Below, in pieces: positions 8,529 to 16,859 of a DNA stretch of 59,447 nucleotides. Source of the stretch: Pseudomonadota bacterium (GTDB lineage: Bacteria; Pseudomonadota; Gammaproteobacteria; Burkholderiales; Burkholderiaceae_C); the NCBI GenBank assembly GCA_022566735.1, contig JADFIG010000020.1, positions 1 through 59,447 on the forward strand, given 5' to 3'. The translations under genes were made by a program, and so were the position numbers. The stretch's first letter is position 1, and each line of letters starts with the position of its first letter. The notes beneath the pieces were generated by a model that saw only the letters and a program-made list of their open reading frames with translations, had not been told where the DNA came from and made no database searches.

Positions 8529-9238
8529 TGAACACGCTGCACCGCCATTGGGAACACCTCGTCGCGCGCCGTCTGCCCGGCCTCGCCGCCCTGTGCGGGC
8601 TGGCCATGGCGCTGAGCGGCTGCGAAACCCTCCACCCCAAGGTCGATGTGGTGCAGCCCACCGCGGTGCGGCCTTCCGCAGCCGCCTACGCGCCGGTGGC
8701 CAGCGGTGCGCTGTTCCAGACCGCGGCCTACCGCCCGCTGTACGAAAGCCACCGTGCCCGCATGGTGGGGGACATCATCACCATCCACATCGCGGAAAAC
8801 GTCACGGCCAAGACCGAGACGACCAGCAGCATCGAGAAAAAGGGCTCGGTGGACAGCAGCATCTCCGCGGTGCCACTGGTCAACGTCAGCCAGATCGCCA
8901 AGCTGAGCGCCGCCGGCAGCAGCAACAACAAGTTCGACGGCAAGGGCAGCACCGCCGCCAACCACAATTTCACCGGCTCCATCACGGCCACCGTGGTCGA
9001 GGTGCTGCCCAACGGCCACCTGATTGTGTCGGGTGAAAAGCAGATCGGTCTGGCCAGGAGCGTGGACGTGCTGCGCTTCTCGGGCCAGGTGGATCCGTAC
9101 ACCATCCAGCCCGGCAACACCGTGCAGTCGACCCAGGTGGCGAACGTGCGCGTCGAGCAGATGGGACGCGGCGCCAACCAGGACGCCCAACAAATAGGCT
9201 GGCTTGCCCACTTCTTTTTGAGCATTTCGCCGTTCTAA
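8528..9238 (+). CDS. flgH: Flagellar L-ring lipoprotein FlgH
   Basis: 236 residues. A signal peptide with lipobox LSGC (Cys near residue 37) is followed by the FlgH domain (GDIITIHIAENVTAKTE.., NGHLIVSGEKQIG, ending FFLSISPF). FlgH forms the outer-membrane L ring, the bushing for the distal rod. ATG 8528 overlaps the flgG stop; a GTG one codon earlier (8525) is also possible. The N-terminal extension before the hydrophobic core is long and Arg/His-rich but still compatible with a lipoprotein signal. Confidence 0.96.
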   Translation: MNTLHRHWEHLVARRLPGLAALCGLAMALSGCETLHPKVDVVQPTAVRPSAAAYAPVASGALFQTAAYRPLYESHRARMVGDIITIHIAENVTAKTETTSSIEKKGSVDSSISAVPLVNVSQIAKLSAAGSSNNKFDGKGSTAANHNFTGSITATVVEVLPNGHLIVSGEKQIGLARSVDVLRFSGQVDPYTIQPGNTVQSTQVANVRVEQMGRGANQDAQQIGWLAHFFLSISPF

Positions 9239-9281
9239 AGGTCCGGACAATGGAGCCGAACCCCTGAAGGAAGTCGGCGCC

Positions 9282-10412
9282 ATGAACCCCACAGACCGCT
9301 CGCTGAAACTGCTGATCGCCCTGGCTGTTGCGGCCGCATCCGCAGCCCTGTGGTGGCCGGTCGATGCACAGGCCGTCCGCCTCAAGGAGATCGCCGCCAT
9401 CCAGGGCGTGCGCTCCAACCAGCTGATGGGCTACGGCCTGGTCGTCGGCCTCGACGGCACGGGCGACCAGACCGCCCAGACGCCCTTCACCGGCCAGAGC
9501 GTCAACGCGATGCTGCAGCAGCTGGGCATCACGGTGCCTGCAGGCGCCAACATGCAGCTCAAGAACGTGGCCGCGGTGCTGGTCACGGCCTCCCTGCCCC
9601 CCTTCGCGCAACCCGGCCAGCCGCTGGACGTCAACGTGTCCTCGCTGGGCAATGCCAAGTCCCTGCGCGGTGGCACCCTGATCGCCACGCCGCTCAAGGG
9701 CGCCGACGGCCAGATCTACGCCATGGCCCAGGGCAACCTGGTCATCGCCGGCGCAGGCGCCTCGGCCGGTGGCGCCAAGGTGCAGATCAACCAGCTCAGC
9801 GCCGGCCGCATCCCCGCCGGTGCGACGGTGGAGCGCGCCGTGCCCACGCCCTGGATGCAGGGCAGCGTGGTGCAGTACGACCTGCAGTCCGACGATTTCA
9901 ACACCGCACGCGAGGTGGCCAACGCCATCAACAAGGCCAAGGGCCCGGGCACGGCCGAGGCCCTGAGCGGCCGCAGCATCGCCGTGCACCTGCCCACCCA
10001 GCCAGGCGAGCGCGTGGCCTTCATGGCCGACGTGGAAAACCTCTCGGTGGACCGCGCCACCCCGGCGGCACGCATCGTCATCAACGCCCGCACCGGCTCC
10101 ATCGTGGTCAACCAGGCCGTGACCCTGGGCCCCTGCGCGGTCGCCCACGGCAACCTGTCGGTGACCATCAGCTCGACGCCGGTGATCAGCCAGCCCGGTG
10201 CCTTCTCCAACGGCCAGACCGTGGTGACCGAAAAGAACGACATCCAGATCAACCAGGCGCCTGGCGCCCTGATCCAGCTGCCCGCCGGCAGCAAGCTGAC
10301 CGACGTCGTCAAGGCGCTCAACACCCTGGGCGCCAACCCGCAGGACCTGCTGGCCATCCTGCAAGCCATGAAGGCGGCCGGCGCACTCCAAGCCGAGCTG
10401 GAGGTGATCTGA
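9282..10412 (+). CDS. flgI: Flagellar P-ring protein FlgI
   Basis: 376 residues with a signal peptide ending near VDAQA, then the FlgI core VRLKEIAAIQGVRSNQLMGYGLVVGLDGTGDQT. The C-terminus (LGANPQDLLAILQAMKAAGALQAELEVI) is typical. FlgI assembles the periplasmic P ring with help from FlgA, encoded at the divergent end of the cluster. The stop TGA shares one base with the flgJ start codon. Confidence 0.97.
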   Translation: MNPTDRSLKLLIALAVAAASAALWWPVDAQAVRLKEIAAIQGVRSNQLMGYGLVVGLDGTGDQTAQTPFTGQSVNAMLQQLGITVPAGANMQLKNVAAVLVTASLPPFAQPGQPLDVNVSSLGNAKSLRGGTLIATPLKGADGQIYAMAQGNLVIAGAGASAGGAKVQINQLSAGRIPAGATVERAVPTPWMQGSVVQYDLQSDDFNTAREVANAINKAKGPGTAEALSGRSIAVHLPTQPGERVAFMADVENLSVDRATPAARIVINARTGSIVVNQAVTLGPCAVAHGNLSVTISSTPVISQPGAFSNGQTVVTEKNDIQINQAPGALIQLPAGSKLTDVVKALNTLGANPQDLLAILQAMKAAGALQAELEVI

Positions 10413-11353
10413 TGAGCGTGAATTCCCCCGCCGGCCAGCTCAATGGCGCCAATGCCGGCCTGACCATGGACCTGCGCTCGCTGGAGCGCCTCAAGGCCAC
10501 GTCCGGCCAGAGCCCCAAGGGCGCCATCCGCGAGACCGCCAAGCAGCTTGAGAGCCTGTTCATGCAGGAGCTCATGAAGAGCATGCGCGCCACCACCATG
10601 AACACCGGCATGATGGACAACCAGGCCACCGAGATGGGCACCAGCATGCTGGACACCCAGTTCGCCGGCCAGATGACGGGCCGCCCCGGTGGCCTGAGCG
10701 ACCTGATCGCGCGCCAGCTGGAGCGCCAGATGGGCATCAAGCCCGAGGACGGCAGCGCAGCGGGGCAGCTCAACGGACAAGCCCGGGGCCGCGACAAGCT
10801 GGGCCACGACAGCGTGGCCGCAGCCCCCGCCGAGGCCGCAGGGGCCGCTGGCGCCCCGGCCGCGGGCAACCCGCGCCTGAGCGCTTCCGAGCAGTTCATC
10901 CGCAAGCACCAGGCCGCCGCCCAGGCCGCCGAGGCCGCCACCGGCATGGCGTCGTCCCACATCCTGGGACAGGCCGCGCTGGAGTCCGGCTGGGGCAAGC
11001 GCGAGATCCGCATGAAGGACGGCACGCCCAGCCACAACCTGTTCGGCATCAAGGCCACGCCCGGTTGGACCGGCAAGGTGGCCGAAGTGACCACGACGGA
11101 GTACATCGGCGGGGTGGCGCGCAAGGTCACGGCCAAATTCCGTGCGTATGACTCTTATGCGGACGCCTTCAAGGACCACGCGCGGCTGCTCAGCCAGAGC
11201 CCGCGCTACAGTCAGACGGTCGCGCAGGCAGACACGGCCAGCGGCTTTGCCAAGGGCTTGCAGAAGGCCGGCTACGCCACCGACCCGGCTTACGCCGACA
11301 AGCTCACCAAGGTGATCAACACGGCCTTGCGCGTGCAGCGCAGCATGGCCTGA
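10412..11353 (+). CDS. flgJ: FlgJ, rod scaffold and peptidoglycan hydrolase
   Basis: 313 residues from ATG 10412, overlapping the flgI stop by one base; the frame is open further upstream inside flgI but that part is antisense-like shadow. Two domains: residues ~20-100 the rod-binding domain (LESLFMQELMKSMRATT), then an Ala/Pro-rich linker, then a C-terminal glucosaminidase domain from ~150 (SHILGQAALESGWGKREI, SHNLFGIKA). The Glu in ALESGWG is the expected catalytic residue. FlgJ caps the growing rod and opens the murein sacculus. It is the two-domain form of beta/gammaproteobacteria. Confidence 0.96.
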   Translation: MSVNSPAGQLNGANAGLTMDLRSLERLKATSGQSPKGAIRETAKQLESLFMQELMKSMRATTMNTGMMDNQATEMGTSMLDTQFAGQMTGRPGGLSDLIARQLERQMGIKPEDGSAAGQLNGQARGRDKLGHDSVAAAPAEAAGAAGAPAAGNPRLSASEQFIRKHQAAAQAAEAATGMASSHILGQAALESGWGKREIRMKDGTPSHNLFGIKATPGWTGKVAEVTTTEYIGGVARKVTAKFRAYDSYADAFKDHARLLSQSPRYSQTVAQADTASGFAKGLQKAGYATDPAYADKLTKVINTALRVQRSMA

Positions 11354-11373
11354 GGCATTGAGCGGAGGACACC

Positions 11374-13149
11374 ATGGGCAGCGGCATTTTCGCACTCGGC
11401 ACCCGTGCCATGCTGGCCAACCAGGCCATGCTGGACACGACCAGCCACAACATCAGCAACGTCAACACCCCGGGCTACAGCCGACAGCAAGTCGAGCTGG
11501 AAACCGAGGGCGGCATGTTCACGGGCGCGGGCTTCTTCGGCCGCGGCGTGAAGGTGTCGACGGTCACGCGCAGCACCAACGAGTTCCTGATCCGGGAGAA
11601 CAACAACAACCTCTCCGCCTCGTCTGCCGACCAGGCCCGCCTGGACAAGCTCACCCAGCTGGAGAAGTCCCTGCCCACCGGCGAGAGCGGCCTGGGCTAC
11701 GCCGCCCAGCAGGTGCTCAACGCCTTCGTGGACGTGGCCAACCAGCCACAGGACATGTCGGCCCGCCAGGTCGTGCTGGCGCGCGCCCAGGACTGGGTCA
11801 GCCGCGTCAACACCTCGGCCAAGCAGCTCGATGACCTGCAGGCCGGCACGGTGTCGGACATGCAGACCACCGTGGCCAGCATCAACCGCCTGACCCAGCA
11901 GATCGCCGCCTCCAACCAGGCGATCGCCAGCGTCCAGGGCGTCGGTCACGATGCCAACGACCTGCTCGACCAGCGCGACCAGCTCGTCAAGCAGCTCAGC
12001 CAGCTCGTGCAGGTCAACACCGTGGAGGCCGACGACGGCTCCCTCAACGTCTTCATGGGCGGCGGCCAGCTGCTGGTGCTCAGCAACAACGCCCAGACCC
12101 TCAGCGTGGTGCGCGACCCCGTCGACAGCACGCTGGGCCGCATCGCCCTGCAGACCGGCGGCACCAACCGCATCCTCGACACCAGCCAGATCACCGGCGG
12201 CGCGCTCAAGGGCCTGGTCCAGTTCCAGGACAACGACATCGCGGCGACCCGCAAGGACCTCAACGCCTTCGTCTCGCAGTTCGCCACCGCGCTGAACCAG
12301 CAGCAATCGCTGGGCGTCGACTCGACGGGCGCCCTGCAGACCAACTTCGACGCCGCCGGCAACCCGGTGGGCACGCCGATCTTCCTCAACCCGGGTTCGG
12401 CCAACACCATCAGCCTCAACCTGACCCAGCCCAAGGGCCTGGCCGCGGCCTCGCCGCTGGTGGCCTCGATCGACCCGGCCAACACCGGCACGGCCAGCGT
12501 CGAGTCGCTGACCATGGCGCGCGCCCTGCCGCAGGGCACGGCCATCGACGCGGCGACCTCGCTGCCGACCACGGGCACGACGCTGAGCGTGGTCTTCGAA
12601 GCCAGCGTCAGCGACCCCACGCAGCTGACCTACCGCTTCGTCGACAGCACGGGCATCCCTTACAAGGATGTCACCCCCGCGCGCACCTGGACGCCGGGCA
12701 CCGCCATCAACGACGCCGACCCGGCCTTCATCCCCTCGGGCCAGCTGTTCGACCTGCAGATCAGCGGCGTGCCGCGCGCCGGCGACAAGATCACCATCGC
12801 ACGCACCGCCTACCCGGCCAGCAACAACGGCAATGCCCAGGCCTTCCTGGCCCTGCGCGACAAGGCCCTGGTGACGCTGGACGGCACCTCCTACGCCACC
12901 GTGACCGATGCCTACTCGCAGATGATCGGCAACCTGGGCGTGGCCGTGCAGGGTGGCAAGACCGCCGCCGACATCTCCAGCGCCCTGGCCAAGACCTCGG
13001 AGCAGACGCTCACCAGCACCACCGGCGTCAACCTCGACGAAGAAGCCGCCCGCCTGATCCAGTACCAGCAAAGCTACCAGGCCGCCGCCAAGGTGCTGCA
13101 GATCGCCCAGTCCCTGTTCGACACCCTGCTGCAGACCGCCCGAGGCTGA
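11374..13149 (+). CDS. flgK: Hook-filament junction protein FlgK (HAP1)
   Basis: 591 residues. The N-terminus (MGSGIFALGTRAMLANQAMLD, then SHNISNVNTPGYSRQQVEL) and C-terminus (TGVNLDEEAARLIQYQQSYQAAAKVLQ) are the FlgK D0 helices; the centre is variable. FlgK is the first junction protein added to the completed hook and is chaperoned by FlgN. A GGAGG site lies before ATG 11374. It follows flgJ by 20 bp, so no separate sigma-28 promoter fits between them. Confidence 0.97.
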   Translation: MGSGIFALGTRAMLANQAMLDTTSHNISNVNTPGYSRQQVELETEGGMFTGAGFFGRGVKVSTVTRSTNEFLIRENNNNLSASSADQARLDKLTQLEKSLPTGESGLGYAAQQVLNAFVDVANQPQDMSARQVVLARAQDWVSRVNTSAKQLDDLQAGTVSDMQTTVASINRLTQQIAASNQAIASVQGVGHDANDLLDQRDQLVKQLSQLVQVNTVEADDGSLNVFMGGGQLLVLSNNAQTLSVVRDPVDSTLGRIALQTGGTNRILDTSQITGGALKGLVQFQDNDIAATRKDLNAFVSQFATALNQQQSLGVDSTGALQTNFDAAGNPVGTPIFLNPGSANTISLNLTQPKGLAAASPLVASIDPANTGTASVESLTMARALPQGTAIDAATSLPTTGTTLSVVFEASVSDPTQLTYRFVDSTGIPYKDVTPARTWTPGTAINDADPAFIPSGQLFDLQISGVPRAGDKITIARTAYPASNNGNAQAFLALRDKALVTLDGTSYATVTDAYSQMIGNLGVAVQGGKTAADISSALAKTSEQTLTSTTGVNLDEEAARLIQYQQSYQAAAKVLQIAQSLFDTLLQTARG

Positions 13150-13160
13150 GGAGTTTGACC

Positions 13161-14417
13161 ATGCGCATCGCCACCGCCCACGCCTACGACACCTCGATCC
13201 AGAACCTGCAGAAGCGCCAGCAGGACCTGGCCGAATCGCAGATGCAGCTGACCTCCGGCAAGCGCGTGAATTCCGCCAGCGACGACCCCACGGCCGCCGC
13301 CCGCGCCGAACGCGCCCTGGCCAGCATCGCCCGCGGCGAGGCCAACAAGCGCTCGCTCGACGCCAGCCGCAACGTGATGAGCATCACCGAGTCCGCCCTG
13401 GGCGACACGGTGGACCTGGTGCAAACCGCCCGCGAGACCCTGGTGGCCGCCGGCAACGGCACCTACAGCGACGGCGAGCGCAAGGCCCTGGCCGTCAAGC
13501 TGCGCGAGATCCGCAACCAGCTGCTGTCGGTGGCCAACCGCCCCGACGGCGGCGGCGGCTTCGTCTTCGGCGGCCAAGGCTCGGCCACCCCGCCCTTCGT
13601 GGACAGCACCTCCGGCGTGAAGTTCATCGGCCAGGGCGGCGAGACCCTGGCATCGTCCAGCGAGAAGCTCAACCTCACCGTCGACGGCGACCTGGTCTGG
13701 CTCAAGGCGCGCAGCGGCAACGGCGTCTTCACGACCGCGCAGGGCAGCAACGTCAACACCGGCACCGCCAACAGCGGCAGCGGCTGGATCACGTCGGGCA
13801 CGGTGACGGCGCCCTCGCAGCTGCCCTACCCCACGCCCTCGGGCGGCACCTCGCCGGAGTTCTCCATCCAGTTCCACGTCAGTGGCGGCGTGACCACCTA
13901 CGACGTGCTGGACACCACCACCTCGCCCACCACCGTGCTGAGCTCCGGCCAGCCCTATGCCAGCGGCAAGAACATCGACATCGCCGGCAAGGGCATGGCG
14001 GTGTCCATCGCCGGTGCGCCGGCCGACGGCGACACCTTCGCCATCGGCGAGTCCAGCAACAGCCTGAACATCTTCACCAGCCTGGACAACACCATCGCGG
14101 CGCTGAGCCAGACCAACGCGCCCAGCAGCGCCATCCAGCAGGCCATCAACACCGGCATGACCGAGCTCGACAGCGTGCTGGGCAACATCCAGGCGGCGCG
14201 CTCCGAGGTGGGCGAATCGCTCAACCGCATGGACGGCATCGAGAGCCGCATCGAGACGCTCAAGCAGGCCGCGGCCACCGAGAAGTCCAATGCCGAAGAC
14301 CTGGACATGACCGCCGCCATCTCGAACTTCCAGAACCGCCAGACCGGCTACCAGGCCGCGCTGCAGAGCTATGCTTCGGTGCAGAAGCTCTCGCTGTTCC
14401 AGTACATCAACGGCTGA
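13161..14417 (+). CDS. flgL: Hook-filament junction protein FlgL (HAP3)
   Basis: 418 residues from ATG 13161, with GAGGAG just upstream; an in-frame TTG two codons earlier is not preferred. The flagellin-like N-terminal helix (MRIATAHAYDTSIQNLQKRQ, then LTSGKRVNSASDDP) and C-terminal helix (AAISNFQNRQTGYQAALQSYASVQKLSLFQYING) are clear. FlgL follows FlgK in the junction and seeds filament growth. The last structural gene of the flg run. Confidence 0.97.
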   Translation: MRIATAHAYDTSIQNLQKRQQDLAESQMQLTSGKRVNSASDDPTAAARAERALASIARGEANKRSLDASRNVMSITESALGDTVDLVQTARETLVAAGNGTYSDGERKALAVKLREIRNQLLSVANRPDGGGGFVFGGQGSATPPFVDSTSGVKFIGQGGETLASSSEKLNLTVDGDLVWLKARSGNGVFTTAQGSNVNTGTANSGSGWITSGTVTAPSQLPYPTPSGGTSPEFSIQFHVSGGVTTYDVLDTTTSPTTVLSSGQPYASGKNIDIAGKGMAVSIAGAPADGDTFAIGESSNSLNIFTSLDNTIAALSQTNAPSSAIQQAINTGMTELDSVLGNIQAARSEVGESLNRMDGIESRIETLKQAAATEKSNAEDLDMTAAISNFQNRQTGYQAALQSYASVQKLSLFQYING

Positions 14418-14479
14418 GGCCCACACCGCCGCAGCCATCCCCCAGAACAAGATCCACAAGATCCACCCCGCCCCCCCTC

Positions 14480-15688
14480 ATGGACCACCCCATCCTGGGC
14501 CAGATCGCCCTGTCGTACAGCCCCGTCATCGACCGCAACCGCAGCGTTGCCGCCACCCGGCTGACGGTGTGGCCGCAGCAACAAGGCGCCCTCGTGGACG
14601 CCCCGCAACTGCTGCAGGCGCTGACCGAAACCTGGCCCGTCGGCGGCCAGGAGCTGTGGCTGAACGTCACCAGCGAGCGCCTGCTGCAGGACCTCATGGT
14701 CGCCCAGCCCGCCAGCCACATCCTGCTGGAGATCCCCGCCTTCATGGCCAGTGACGAGGTCAACGCCCCGGCGCTGTGCCGCCTGCACGCCAACGGCAGC
14801 ACGCTGCTGCTCAAGGGCCGCCCGCGCCAGGAACTGCCGCGCGAGGTGCTGCCCTGCTTCAAGCACGCCATCATCGATGTCGACGACGACCGCCGCACCG
14901 AGGCCCACGCCAGCGGCCAGGCCCCGGCCCCGGGCGCCGGCAACGCGCGCAGCATCGCCAGCATCCAGGCGGGTGTGCGCAACGTCACCCAGATGGAGAC
15001 GGCCTTCCGCAGCGGCGCCACCGCCGTGCTGGGCTGGCCCATCGACGACGTCATCCAGGAATCGAGCAAGCCGGCCGACCAGCCCGCGCTGCAGGTCATC
15101 GTCATGCTGATCGACCAGGTGCACCGCCAGGAAGACATCGAGGTGCTGGAAAACACCCTCAAGCGCGACCCGCCCCTGGCCTACAAGCTGATGCGCTACA
15201 TCAACTCGCCGGCCTTCGGCCTGTCGGTGGAGATCAGCTCCTTCCGCCACGCCATCATGATCCTGGGCTACCAGCGACTCAAGCGCTGGCTGGCCCTGCT
15301 GCTGGCCACAGCGTCCAAGGACCCGAACATGAAGCCGGTGATGTTCGCGGCCGTGCGCCGGGGCCTGCTGATGGAAGAGCTCGCCCGCATCAGCGGCGAC
15401 GAGGACATGCGCAACGAGCTGTTCATCTGCGGCGTGTTCTCGCTGCTGGACCGCATGTTCCGCCAGCCCTTCAACGAGCTGCTCAAGACCATCCCGGTGC
15501 CCGAGCGCGTCTACCAGGCCCTGGCCGAGCACGGCGGACCCTACGAGCCCTATTTCAAGCTCGTGCAGGCCATGGAAGGCAGCGACCTGTTCGAGATCAA
15601 GGACGCCGCCGACCACCTGCTGATGGGCTTTGACGACATCAACCAGGCCCTGCTGAAGGCCATGCAGGCGGCCACCCAGCTGGACTGA
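14480..15688 (+). CDS. EAL-like/HDOD signalling protein, probable motility regulator
   Basis: 402 residues in two parts. Residues ~1-190 resemble an EAL domain, beginning like QPIVDRNR (YSPVIDRNRSVAATRL), but the catalytic E-A-L and downstream metal-binding motifs are missing, so c-di-GMP hydrolysis is unlikely. Residues ~195-390 form an HDOD domain (PLAYKLMRYINSPAFGL, SFRHAIMILGYQRLKRWLAL). This architecture is shared with YuxH/CdgJ-type proteins, of which CdgJ affects motility and biofilm in Vibrio cholerae. Its place 62 bp after flgL, on the same strand, suggests a flagellar role by inference. Confidence 0.8.
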   Translation: MDHPILGQIALSYSPVIDRNRSVAATRLTVWPQQQGALVDAPQLLQALTETWPVGGQELWLNVTSERLLQDLMVAQPASHILLEIPAFMASDEVNAPALCRLHANGSTLLLKGRPRQELPREVLPCFKHAIIDVDDDRRTEAHASGQAPAPGAGNARSIASIQAGVRNVTQMETAFRSGATAVLGWPIDDVIQESSKPADQPALQVIVMLIDQVHRQEDIEVLENTLKRDPPLAYKLMRYINSPAFGLSVEISSFRHAIMILGYQRLKRWLALLLATASKDPNMKPVMFAAVRRGLLMEELARISGDEDMRNELFICGVFSLLDRMFRQPFNELLKTIPVPERVYQALAEHGGPYEPYFKLVQAMEGSDLFEIKDAADHLLMGFDDINQALLKAMQAATQLD

Positions 15689-15697
15689 GGCCCCCGG

Positions 15698-15721
15698 GGC
15701 CGGCAGCCCCCCCTGCCGGCC
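15698..15721 (+). terminator. Hairpin after the HDOD gene
   Basis: Perfect 9-bp stem GGCCGGCAG/CTGCCGGCC around a loop of six C, 10 bp after the HDOD stop codon and 13 bp before the srkA start. No T-run follows, so it may be a weak terminator or lie in the srkA leader. Confidence 0.4.
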
Positions 15722-15733
15722 GTAAGATGCGGC

Positions 15734-16771
15734 ATGCGCTCTGCCCCGCCTGCCCTGCCCGACCAGCCCTACCACGACCTCACCCCCGAGCTCACGCTCG
15801 ATGCGCTGGAGGCCTTCGGGCAGCGCGTGGACGGCCGCCTGCTGGCGCTGAACTCCTACGAAAACCGCGTCTTCCAGGTCGGCCTCGACGATGGCGGCTT
15901 CGTGGTCGCCAAGTTCTACCGGCCGGGCCGCTGGAGCGACGCGCAAATCCTCGAAGAACACGCCTTCGCGCAAGAACTGGCCGACGCCGAAGTGCCGGCC
16001 GTGCCGCCGCTGGCCTTGCGCGTGGACGCGGCCAGCCCCCACGCCCGCGACCCGCAGACCCGCGCCTGCGGCCAGCCCTCCACCCTGGGCCACTTCCGTG
16101 GCCACCGCTTGAGCGTCAGCCCGCGCCGCGGCGGCCGCTCGCCCGAGCTGGAAGACCCCGAGGTGCTGCGCTGGCTGGGCCGCTTCCTCGCGCGCCTGCA
16201 CGCCGTGGGCGCACGCCGGCCCTTCGCGCACCGGCTGCGCCTGGACGTCGACACCACCGGGCGCCAGGCGCGCCAGTGGCTGATGGACGCCGACGCCATC
16301 CCGCTGGACCAGCGCTCGGCCTGGCTGTCGGTGTCGGCCCAGGCGCTGGACCTGGCCCAAGCCGCCTTCGAGCGCCTGAACGGTGTGCGCTGGCGACGCA
16401 CCCACGGCGACTGCCACCCCGGCAACGTGCTGTGGACGCCCGAAGGCCCGCACTTCGTCGACCTGGACGACGCCTGCATGGCCCCGGCCGTGCAGGACCT
16501 GTGGATGCTGGTCAGCGGCGACCCGCAGGAGCAGCGCAGCCAGCTGCACGCCCTGCTGGACGGCTACGAATCCGTGGCCGATTTCGACTGGCAGGAGCTG
16601 GCCCTGATCGAGCCGCTGCGCACGCTGCGCCTGATCCACCACAGCGCCTGGCTGGCGCGCCGCTGGTCCGACCCGGCCTTCCCCGCGGCCTTCCCCTGGT
16701 TCGACAGCGGCAGCTACTGGGGCCAGCAGACCGGCTTGCTGCGCCAGCAGATCGACCTGATGTCGGACTGA
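15734..16771 (+). CDS. srkA: Stress response kinase A (SrkA/YihE family)
   Basis: 345 residues, normal for the family. Kinase-like features: ALNSYENRVFQVGLDDGGFVVAKFYRPGRWSD at ~35-65 (nucleotide-binding Lys in VAKFYRP), RRTHGDCHPGNVLW (catalytic loop) and HFVDLDDACMAPAVQDLW (metal-binding Asp). YihE/SrkA is a cytosolic Ser/Thr kinase that protects E. coli from envelope and oxidative stress and death signalling. It has no obvious functional link with the flagellar genes upstream. Confidence 0.9.
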   Translation: MRSAPPALPDQPYHDLTPELTLDALEAFGQRVDGRLLALNSYENRVFQVGLDDGGFVVAKFYRPGRWSDAQILEEHAFAQELADAEVPAVPPLALRVDAASPHARDPQTRACGQPSTLGHFRGHRLSVSPRRGGRSPELEDPEVLRWLGRFLARLHAVGARRPFAHRLRLDVDTTGRQARQWLMDADAIPLDQRSAWLSVSAQALDLAQAAFERLNGVRWRRTHGDCHPGNVLWTPEGPHFVDLDDACMAPAVQDLWMLVSGDPQEQRSQLHALLDGYESVADFDWQELALIEPLRTLRLIHHSAWLARRWSDPAFPAAFPWFDSGSYWGQQTGLLRQQIDLMSD

Positions 16772-16859
16772 GGCCCGGCGGCAGGCGCGGCAGCCCCCCC
16801 CGGGTCCGGTTGGTCGGATCGGATCAGGCCGGATCACCGGAGCTACTTGCGCAGCCGAT

